From: CAYORM01 sp964406375
GTDB lineage: Bacteria; Pseudomonadota; Alphaproteobacteria; DSM-16000; Inquilinaceae
Length of the DNA: 6,389 bases
Assembly: GCA_964406375.1 (NCBI GenBank)
Contig: CAYORM010000116.1
Location: forward strand, 1 to 6,389
Direction of reading: 5' to 3'
Made by a program: the position numbers and the translations under genes. The notes beneath the pieces are model-generated. The model had not been told where the DNA came from and did no database searches. It was given only the letters and a program-made list of their open reading frames with translations. Below are positions 1 through 5,184 of the stretch, in pieces (the stretch's first letter is position 1; each line of letters opens with the position of its first letter).

Positions 1-636
1 GACCGGCATGTCGGCCCCGCCTATCGGCAGGATCAGCAGGAAGCCGAGCGCCAGCGCCACCAGGATGATGAGCCAGAAGGCGACGGCCGACTGGCTGGTG
101 CACAGCCAGACGACGAGCAGCACCAGGAGGATGCCGAGCAGCGCGTTGAGCGGGTGCTGCATCGGGAAGACCAGCGGCTTGCCGCTGACCAGCCCCTGGA
201 GCTTGGCGAAGGCGACGATCGAGCCGGTGAAGGTGATGGCACCGATGGCGACGCCGATCGCCATCTCGATCAGGCTGCCGACATGGATGTCGCCGGCGAT
301 GCCGATGCCATAGGCCTCGGGGCTGGTGAAGGCGGCGATCGCGACGAAGACGGCGGCGAGACCGACGAGGCTGTGGAAGGCGGCAACGAGCTGCGGCAGC
401 GCCGTCATCCGGATCTTCCAGGCGACATAGGCGCCGATCACACCGCCGATTGCGATGCCGATCAGGATCAGCCAAGCGCTGTCGACGAGGGTGAGGGTGG
501 TGACGATGGCAATCGCCATGCCGGCGATGCCGAACCAGTTGCCCTGGCGGCTGGTCTCCGGGCTGGACAGCCCGCGCAGCGCCATGATGAAGGCGATGGC
601 GGAGACGAGATAGGCGAGGACGGCGTAGCTTGACAT
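1..636 (-). CDS. pntB: NAD(P) transhydrogenase subunit beta (PntB), 3' end cut by window edge
   Basis: This is the membrane and NADP(H)-binding subunit of the proton-translocating transhydrogenase, which couples hydride transfer from NADH to NADP+ to proton entry across the inner membrane. Only the first 212 residues are in the window; the family is usually about 460-480, so the NADP-binding domain III lies outside. What is visible is the hydrophobic domain II: about eight membrane segments, starting at MSSYAVLAYLVSAIAFIMAL. PQLVAAFHSLVGLAAV (residues 81-96) contains His88, which lines up with the functionally important beta-His91 of the E. coli enzyme. The visible part ends in the conserved GGADMPV. 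The start is well supported: AAGGAG lies at 646-651, nine bases upstream. It is the last gene of the operon, 28 bases after pntAB, and is presumably cotranscribed. Identification rests on family recognition and operon order, both strong. Confidence 0.96.
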   Translation of the reverse strand, partial: MSSYAVLAYLVSAIAFIMALRGLSSPETSRQGNWFGIAGMAIAIVTTLTLVDSAWLILIGIAIGGVIGAYVAWKIRMTALPQLVAAFHSLVGLAAVFVAIAAFTSPEAYGIGIAGDIHVGSLIEMAIGVAIGAITFTGSIVAFAKLQGLVSGKPLVFPMQHPLNALLGILLVLLVVWLCTSQSAVAFWLIILVALALGFLLILPIGGADMPV

Positions 637-664
637 TCTTCGGCGCTCCTTGGTCCCGCCCGGC

Positions 665-1075
665 TCAGCGCTGCTTCTTCTTGTACATTGCGAGCATCCG
701 CTGGGTGACCAGGAACCCGCCGAAGATGTTCACCGCGGCGAGGATCACCGCGAGGAAGCCCATCACGCTCGAGAAGGAGAGCTCCGACGGCCCCGCCGCG
801 ATCATCGCACCGACGATGATGACGGAGGACACCGCATTGGTGACGCTCATCAGCGGCGAGTGCAGCGCCGGCGTCACCCGCCAGACGACGTAATAGCCGA
901 CGAAGCAGGCCAACACGAAGACGGTCAGCCCGGTCAGGAAGAAATCGTGTCCGGCGGCAGCCGGGGCGGCCTCAACGAGTTGGGCCTTCGCGGCCAGGTC
1001 GGCGGCCTGCGCCGACAGGGCCTCCGCCTCCCGGGCCAGCGCGGTCGCGGCGTTGCGGATGACGTCGATCTCCAT
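665..1075 (-). CDS. pntAB: NAD(P) transhydrogenase subunit alpha part 2 (PntAB), membrane anchor
   Basis: This 136-residue protein supplies the alpha-side helices of the proton channel (domain II). In the enterobacterial enzyme this part is fused to the NAD-binding domain. The N-terminal 42 residues are Ala/Glu-rich and probably helical and soluble. Three membrane segments follow at about 45-65, 79-94 and 103-124, and the tail is basic (MYKKKQR). The stretch VTPALHSPLMSVTNAVSSVI (residues 67-86) is the conserved signature of this subunit. GAGGGG at 1082-1087 is an adequate ribosome binding site before the ATG. It sits 43 bases after pntAA and 28 bases before pntB, which makes a tight three-gene operon. 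The hydrophilic N-terminal extension is somewhat long but within the range of alphaproteobacterial homologues. Confidence 0.96.
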   Translation of the reverse strand: MEIDVIRNAATALAREAEALSAQAADLAAKAQLVEAAPAAAGHDFFLTGLTVFVLACFVGYYVVWRVTPALHSPLMSVTNAVSSVIIVGAMIAAGPSELSFSSVMGFLAVILAAVNIFGGFLVTQRMLAMYKKKQR

Positions 1076-1118
1076 GGTCTTCCCCTCGGAAGCGTCTGGT
1101 GCGGAGGATCCGCTCGCC

Positions 1119-2279
1119 TCAGGCGGCCGCCTGGGGCTGGAAGCGCGGGTGGACGATGGCGCCGCCGGCGGTCAGCAGCGTGGCGCGGACGATCTCGTCA
1201 TCGCGGTCGATGGCGAGCGCCTTCGCCTCGCGATCGACCATCGGCGTGAGGAAGGCGACGAGATTGCGGGCGTAGAGCGCCGAGGCATCGACCGCGATCC
1301 GTCCCGGCACGTTGCGGTAGGCGATGATGCGCACGCCGTCGACCTCGACGATCTGGTCTGCGACCGAGAGCGGGCAGTTGCCGCCACGCTCGACCGCGAG
1401 ATCAACGATCACCGAGCCCGGCTTCATCGAGCGGACCATTTCCTCGGTGATCAGCACCGGTGCCGGGCGGCCCGGGATGAGCGCGGTGCAGATGATGATG
1501 TCCTGCTTCTTCACCGTCTCGGCGATCAGCGCCGCCTGCTTGGCCTTGTAGGCGTCGGACATCTCCTTGGCGTAACCGCCGGCGGTCTCGGCCTGCTTGA
1601 ACTCCTCATCCTCGACGGCGACGAAGGTCGCACCGAGCGATTGCACCTGCTCCTTGACGGCGGGTCGGACATCGGTCGCGGAGACGACCGCGCCGAGGCG
1701 TCGCGCCGTCGCGATCGCCTGCAGCCCGGCGACACCGGCCCCCATCACCATGACGCGCGCCGGCGGCACCGTGCCGGCGGCGGTCATCATCATCGGAAAG
1801 GCGCGGCCGAACTCCGAAGCCGCGTCGACCACCGCCTTGTAGCCGGCGAGGTTCGCCTGGCTGGACAGCACGTCCATCGACTGGGCGCGGGTGATCCGCG
1901 GCACGAGTTCCATCGCGAAGGCATTGATCTGCCGTTCGGCATAGGCCGCCATGGCATCGGGGGTGTCATAGGGATCGAGCATCCCGATCAGCACCGCACC
2001 GGCGGGGATCGGGGCAAGCTCGTCGATCGCGCCCTCGCCGGCCATCAGCGGCCGGCGCACCTTGAGGACGATCGCCGCACCCGCCACGGTCGAGGCATAG
2101 TCGGCCGCGATCTCGGCGCCCGCCGCGCGATAGGCGTCGTCGGTCACCGCACTGGCCGCGCCCGCACCGGTCTCGACGCGCACGGTCGCGCCCAGCTGCA
2201 CCAGCTTCTTGACGCTGTCGGGCGTCGCCGCCACGCGGCGCTCGCCCTCGCGGCGCTCCCTCGGTATCGCAATCTGCAT
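1119..2279 (-). CDS. pntAA: NAD(P) transhydrogenase subunit alpha part 1 (PntAA), NAD(H)-binding domain
   Basis: This 386-residue soluble protein is domain I of the transhydrogenase, the peripheral unit that binds NAD(H) and passes hydride to NADP(H) on PntB. It is homologous to alanine dehydrogenase. The start MQIAIPRERREGERRVAATP matches the family N-terminus. The RQD-loop residues are present as Arg128, Gln133 and Asp136 (PRITRAQSMD). The Rossmann motif GAGVAG is at 180-185, with the adenosine-binding acidic residue Asp203 in SATDVRP. The mobile-loop segment AETAGGYAKEM, with Tyr236, lies at 230-240. The C-terminus is VHPRFQPQAAA. Length is as expected for the split-alpha (Rhodospirillum-type) form. 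The ribosome binding site is weak: a G-run at 2289-2293, nine bases upstream, and GAGG farther off at 2295-2298. The start is nevertheless well fixed by homology. It is the first gene of the operon, with a long untranslated region and a parS-like site upstream. Confidence 0.97.
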   Translation of the reverse strand: MQIAIPRERREGERRVAATPDSVKKLVQLGATVRVETGAGAASAVTDDAYRAAGAEIAADYASTVAGAAIVLKVRRPLMAGEGAIDELAPIPAGAVLIGMLDPYDTPDAMAAYAERQINAFAMELVPRITRAQSMDVLSSQANLAGYKAVVDAASEFGRAFPMMMTAAGTVPPARVMVMGAGVAGLQAIATARRLGAVVSATDVRPAVKEQVQSLGATFVAVEDEEFKQAETAGGYAKEMSDAYKAKQAALIAETVKKQDIIICTALIPGRPAPVLITEEMVRSMKPGSVIVDLAVERGGNCPLSVADQIVEVDGVRIIAYRNVPGRIAVDASALYARNLVAFLTPMVDREAKALAIDRDDEIVRATLLTAGGAIVHPRFQPQAAA

Positions 2280-2333
2280 CGGAACGGGCCCCCGCCTCGA
2301 TAAATTGGTCTGTCCTCTTCGAAGCGGGACGGA

Positions 2334-2366
2334 CCTTGCCGCAAGGCCGCCGCTGCCGCAAGCGGC
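2334..2366. repeat. Two TGCCGCAAG direct repeats, each inside a small dyad
   Basis: The 9-mer TGCCGCAAG occurs at 2337-2345 and again at 2354-2362, a period of 17 bases. The first copy is the right part of a perfect dyad CCTTGC-C-GCAAGG (2334-2346). The second lies across a dyad GCCGCT-GCCGCA-AGCGGC (2349-2366). The pair sits 55-87 bases upstream of the pntAA start, on its transcribed leader or promoter side. It could be a regulator binding site or leader RNA structure. The sequence is visible, but the function is inference. Confidence 0.4.
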
Positions 2367-2458
2367 CCGGTATGCACGAATTCAGGGCCCACCCCGCATC
2401 CGCGTCGCCCCGGTCCTGCGAGACCTCCGTCGAGAGGCCACCACCCACCCCCGACCCG

Positions 2459-2496
2459 CCGCGGGACGACGTTGTTTCACATGAAACATCCCGCGG
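2459..2496. repeat. Nested inverted repeat enclosing the parS-like site
   Basis: Perfect 8-base arms CCGCGGGA (2459-2466) and TCCCGCGG (2489-2496) enclose the 7-base arms of the parS-like palindrome. The right arms are directly contiguous. The left arms are separated by a 6-base bulge (2467-2472). If transcribed, this would form a strong 15-bp bulged hairpin with a 2-base loop. The right outer arm can instead pair locally in CCCGCG-GT-CGCGGG (2490-2503), and the left one in CCCGC-C-GCGGG (2455-2465). There is no T-run after it, so a terminator is not supported. Confidence 0.45.
2473..2488. promoter_or_regulatory. parS: parS-like palindrome (candidate ParB binding site)
   Basis: The sequence TGTTTCACATGAAACA has perfect 7-base arms (TGTTTCA/TGAAACA) around a CA centre. 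It matches the widely conserved chromosomal parS consensus TGTTTCACGTGAAACA at 15 of 16 positions; the only change is G to A at the centre. In most bacteria parS is bound by ParB and acts in chromosome segregation, usually near the replication origin. Here it lies in a non-coding region about 190 bases upstream of pntAA. Whether ParB binds this variant cannot be told from the sequence. An operator for a local regulator is the main alternative. Confidence 0.6.
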
Positions 2497-2545
2497 TCGC
2501 GGGCCGGGCACTGACTCGCACCCGCTTTCCGGCAGGCGCCGACCC

Positions 2546-2600
2546 ATTCACGTAAAATTTTAGTTGTCTTCTTCGTGGAAGATATGCAACTTCGTGTAAG
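2546..2600. promoter_or_regulatory. AT-rich island, likely divergent promoter region
   Basis: This is the only clearly AT-rich stretch in the intergenic region. It contains the 10-base palindrome TAAAATTTTA (2553-2562), which could act as a -10 type element on either strand. CTTCGTG is repeated directly at 2571-2577 and 2590-2596. A TCTTC-TTCGTG-GAAGA dyad lies between. I could not place a convincing -35/-10 pair with 16-18 base spacing on either strand, so the promoter call rests on composition and position between divergent genes. Confidence 0.3.
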
Positions 2601-2605
2601 GGGAA

Positions 2606-2622
2606 CCGTCACAGGATGACGG
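2606..2622. repeat. Short dyad CCGTCA-CAGGA-TGACGG over an alternative start codon
   Basis: Perfect 6-base arms at 2606-2611 and 2617-2622 surround a 5-base loop that includes the A of the alternative ATG at 2616. In RNA, the hairpin would tend to hide that start, which mildly favours the downstream start at 2691. It could equally be a DNA operator or chance. Confidence 0.3.
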
Positions 2623-2690
2623 GATGGATCGATGACGACGGACCGACAGGCAGACGCGACGCCGCATCGACAACGCGGGGAAAATTCGTC

Positions 2691-2942
2691 ATGTCACTCA
2701 CGGGCTTCATCGGCCGCACATTGATGGTGGCGGCCATCGTCTGGTTCACCTTCGCCGGCACGCTGCATGCCGTGCGCATGATCGAAGGCGCAGCCGATGC
2801 CATGGGCATCGTCTTCACGATGCTCCTGCCGACCGCGGCGCTTCTGGCCGGCGGCATCCTGCTGTCGCGCGGCGAGCGCCGGCGCGACCAGATCCTGGTC
2901 CTTCGGATCTACGAGACGCCGGGCCGTTACTTCTATCGCTGA
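2691..2942 (+). CDS. Small two-helix membrane protein, function unknown
   Basis: I do not recognise this 83-residue protein. It has two hydrophobic segments, at about residues 9-27 (RTLMVAAIVWFTFAGTLHAV) and 37-58 (MGIVFTMLLPTAALLAGGIL). A basic cytoplasmic-looking stretch follows (SRGERRRDQ), then a polar tail ending RIYETPGRYFYR. It is therefore predicted to be a small inner-membrane protein with most of its polar mass at the C-terminus. The chosen ATG at 2691 has GGGGA at 2677-2681, nine bases upstream, and is followed at once by membrane-type sequence. An in-frame ATG at 2616 would add 25 hydrophilic residues. It also has a Shine-Dalgarno candidate (AAGGGGA at 2598-2604, 11 bases away), so that longer 108-residue form is possible. 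The coding frame is credible from its hydropathy pattern and its promoter-facing position. It is divergent from pntAA and 137 bases before the DUF4139 gene. Confidence 0.7.
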   Translation: MSLTGFIGRTLMVAAIVWFTFAGTLHAVRMIEGAADAMGIVFTMLLPTAALLAGGILLSRGERRRDQILVLRIYETPGRYFYR

Positions 2943-3029
2943 ATGCCCTCATCGCGGCCAAGATTGCGCCGCCTTCGTCGCCGGCCGCGCCCCAGCACCG
3001 CCCAACTCGCCTCCTAAACCCTGCTGCGA

Positions 3030-3062
3030 CCGCCGAGCCCCGCACCGGGGCACGCGAGGCGG
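3030..3062 (+). other. GC-rich hairpin in the leader of the DUF4139 gene
   Basis: A perfect stem GCCCCG-CAC-CGGGGC (3037-3051) is enclosed by outer arms CCGCC (3030-3034) and GGCGG (3058-3062). It ends just before the ribosome binding site of the gene at 3080. No T-run follows, so it is not a standard terminator for the upstream small gene. It may be leader RNA structure. The 137-base gap (2943-3079) holds nothing else I can identify. Confidence 0.3.
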
Positions 3063-3079
3063 CGGAGAGGGAGACGAGG

Positions 3080-5119
3080 ATGAAGAAGCGATTGCTCGCC
3101 GCCACCGTGTCGGCCGGAGCCCTGGCCGCCGCTGCACCGGCCTTCGCCGCGGACGAGTTGACCCTCGAACGTGTGATGCTGTCGACCGGCGGCGTCGGCT
3201 ATTTCGAATATGAGGCGGTCGTCGACGGGACCACCGATCTGACGGTGGAGGTGCCGGTCGACCAGATCGACGACGTCCTGAAGAGCATCGTCGTCTATGA
3301 CAGCACCGGCGCCGTCGGCTCGATCAGCCTGCCCGGACGCGAGCCGCTGCGCGAAGCCTTCCGTTCCCTGCCCTTCGGCCCCGAAGCGCTGCGTTCGCCC
3401 GCCGCCCTGCTCGACGCGCTGCGCGGGACCGAAATCCGGGTGCGCGGCACCCGCGAGATGACCGGCCGGATCCTCGCCGTCGTCGCCGAGACGGCAACCG
3501 CGGAAGGCGGCGTCGAGATGGTGCACCACCGCGTCAGCCTGCTGACCGCGACCGGCGTCCGGCAGTTCGTGCTCGAGGAGGTGGATAGTCTCGAGTTCAC
3601 CGATCCAGACGTGCAGGCCGATCTCGACCGCGCGCTGGCGGCCGTTTCCGACAGCGATGCCGGCGAGACCCGGACGCTCTCGATCCGCATGGTCGGCACC
3701 GGCGAGCGGACGGTGCGCGTCGCCTATGTCGTCGAGGCGCCGCTGTGGAAGACCACCTACCGGCTGACGGTCCCGGCCGATCCCGCAGCCGGCACCGCCG
3801 ACCTTCAGGGCTGGGCGATCCTCGAGAACATGAGCGGCGAGGATTGGACCGATGTCGAGTTGACGGTCGTCTCCGGCAATCCCGTCACCTTCCAACAAGC
3901 GCTATACGACAGCTACTATGTCCACCGGGCCTATGTGCCGGTCGAGGTCCTGGGCCGCGTGCTGCCCGACATCGATGAGCGCAGCCGCGATCTCGTCGCC
4001 GGCGAATACTACGCCGCGGACGCGATGCCGGTCCCTGCGCCGATGGCGCCGGCCGGCGGCGCTGCGATGCTGCGGTTCGGGGAAGAGCCGGAGATGGCGG
4101 CCAGCACCACCTATGATGCCGCCAAGCTCGAAGCCGCCGAAAGCAGCGAGACGACGACCCAGGTGGTCTTCCGCGTCGCCCAGCCGGTGACGGTCGCCAG
4201 CGGCCATTCGCTGCTGGTCCCGGTGATCGACCGCAGTGTGCCGGCCGATCTCGTCGCGCTCTACCAGCAGGAGGTCCATGGCAGCCATCCGCTGGCCGCG
4301 GTGCGGCTGACGAATGACGGCGAGACCGGGCTGCCGCCGGGCGTGCTGACCCTCTATGAGCGCGACGCGACCGGCAGCGTCGCCTATGTCGGCGATGCAC
4401 GGCTCGGCGCTCTGCCGGGTGGTGAAAGCCGCCTCCTGAGCTTCGCGGTCGACCAGAAGGTGACGGTCGATCCGACGACGACGGAGACCGACACGATCAC
4501 CCGCGCCTCGATCGTCGACGGCCTGTTCACGCTGACCCGCACCCAGCGCGCGACCTCGCGCTATGTCATCGACGGGGCGGAGCGGGAGGACCGCGTCGTG
4601 CTGCTCGAAGTGCCGCGGCGCGGCGGCTGGCGCCTCGTCTCGCCGGAGGCGGCGAGCGCAGAGATCGTCGGCGGCGCCTACCGCATCCGCGTGCCGGTCG
4701 CGGCCGGTACGGTCGAGGAGGTCTCGGTGGTGCAGGAGCGCCCCTATGACCAGGTGATCGACCTCACCACCCTCGATCCGAACCAGATCGGCTGGTATCT
4801 GAACCAGCCGAACCTGCCGGAGGAGGTGGTCGCGGCGCTCGAGGGGCTCGCGACGCAGCTCGGCGCGATCGCCGATGCCGAGCGCCGGGTCGCCGACATC
4901 CAGGCGCGGATCGCGACCATCGCCGCCGATCAGGAACGGCTGCGCGAGAATCTCGGCGCCGTTCCCGACACCAGCGATCTGCATCAGCGCTATCTCGCCC
5001 GGCTCGACCAGACCGAGACCGAGATCGAGACGGCGCGTGCCGAACTCGACGCGGCGCGGCAGGCGGTGGCGGAAGCGCGGGCGGCCTTCATCGGCGCAGC
5101 CAGGGCGCTGAACTTCTGA
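3080..5119 (+). CDS. Exported DUF4139 domain protein with C-terminal coiled coil
   Basis: This 679-residue protein begins with a clear signal peptide (MKKRLLAATVSAGALAAAAPAFA, likely cleaved near residue 23), so it is probably periplasmic or surface-associated. The N-terminal beta-rich region (about 25-175, with VGYFEYEAVVDG and DQIDDVLKSIVVYDSTGAVG) precedes a DUF4139-type domain. The domain is recognised by APLWKTTYRL (220-229), LQGWAILENMSGEDWTDVEL (242-261), VVSGNPVTF (263-271) and YVHRAYVPVEV (280-290). An Ala/Pro/Met-rich linker (about 311-345) interrupts the domain. Its second half includes GHSLLVPVIDR and REDRVVLLEVPRRGGWRLV. Residues about 583-672 are strongly heptad-like (ADAERRVADIQARIATIAAD and following), predicting a coiled coil. 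No enzymatic motif is visible, and the family's function is not established. MuiA-type relatives carry the coiled coil before the domain rather than after it. The ribosome binding site GAGGGAG (3067-3073) supports the start. It is the only gene of its transcript toward the hairpin at 5142-5169. Confidence 0.9.
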   Translation: MKKRLLAATVSAGALAAAAPAFAADELTLERVMLSTGGVGYFEYEAVVDGTTDLTVEVPVDQIDDVLKSIVVYDSTGAVGSISLPGREPLREAFRSLPFGPEALRSPAALLDALRGTEIRVRGTREMTGRILAVVAETATAEGGVEMVHHRVSLLTATGVRQFVLEEVDSLEFTDPDVQADLDRALAAVSDSDAGETRTLSIRMVGTGERTVRVAYVVEAPLWKTTYRLTVPADPAAGTADLQGWAILENMSGEDWTDVELTVVSGNPVTFQQALYDSYYVHRAYVPVEVLGRVLPDIDERSRDLVAGEYYAADAMPVPAPMAPAGGAAMLRFGEEPEMAASTTYDAAKLEAAESSETTTQVVFRVAQPVTVASGHSLLVPVIDRSVPADLVALYQQEVHGSHPLAAVRLTNDGETGLPPGVLTLYERDATGSVAYVGDARLGALPGGESRLLSFAVDQKVTVDPTTTETDTITRASIVDGLFTLTRTQRATSRYVIDGAEREDRVVLLEVPRRGGWRLVSPEAASAEIVGGAYRIRVPVAAGTVEEVSVVQERPYDQVIDLTTLDPNQIGWYLNQPNLPEEVVAALEGLATQLGAIADAERRVADIQARIATIAADQERLRENLGAVPDTSDLHQRYLARLDQTETEIETARAELDAARQAVAEARAAFIGAARALNF

Positions 5120-5141
5120 GCCTCGCCCCACCCTACCAAGC

Positions 5142-5169
5142 GAGAGGGCGGCCGCATGGCCGCCCTCTC
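5142..5169. terminator. Bidirectional hairpin terminator between convergent genes
   Basis: Perfect 12-base arms GAGAGGGCGGCC (5142-5153) and GGCCGCCCTCTC (5158-5169) flank the tetraloop GCAT. It starts 22 bases after the DUF4139 stop and ends 15 bases before the stop of the convergent kinase-like gene. It can therefore serve both transcripts. The plus side is followed by a short GTTT; the minus side has only GCTTGG. The U-tracts are weak, but the stem is very stable. Confidence 0.8.
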
Positions 5170-5184
5170 CGTTTAAGGGGTGGC

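Larger units (their letters stand above)
2280..2690. other. Divergent intergenic region, rich in inverted repeats
   Basis: This 411-base gap separates pntAA (minus) from the small membrane protein (plus). I see no convincing gene in it; the open frames crossing it are Arg/Gly/Pro-rich and look like antisense translation of GC-rich DNA. It holds two linked dyads near pntAA (2334-2366), a parS-like palindrome (2473-2488) inside a nested GC-rich inverted repeat (2459-2496), an adjacent hairpin CCCGCG-GT-CGCGGG (2490-2503), an AT-rich island (2546-2600) and a short dyad (2606-2622). No tRNA or riboswitch structure was recognised. The first ~75 bases upstream of 2691 could be coding if the small protein starts at 2616. 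Confidence 0.7.

Noticed and set aside
1053..2303. 416-codon open frame on the plus strand, antisense to pntAA
   Set aside because: Composition is dominated by Arg/His/Asp/Gly, and the opposite strand carries unmistakable PntAA motifs.
2382..2489. Short minus-strand frame starting MFHVKQ at the parS-like palindrome
   Set aside because: This N-terminus arises because parS, read as codons, gives Met-Phe-His-Val-Lys. The rest is Arg/Gly-rich and ends after about 36 codons, with no good ribosome binding site.
3037..3051. Hairpin before the DUF4139 gene as a Rho-independent terminator
   Set aside because: The stem is only 6 bp and is followed by CACGCGAGG, with no T-run; leader structure is as likely.
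3014..3898. 294-codon open frame on the minus strand
   Set aside because: Antisense to the first part of the DUF4139 gene, with the same low-information Gly/Arg/Asp-rich composition.
3080..5119. Naming the DUF4139 protein as mucoidy inhibitor MuiA
   Set aside because: The coiled coil is in a different place and the classical N-terminal domain is not clearly recognisable, so only the domain name is supported.
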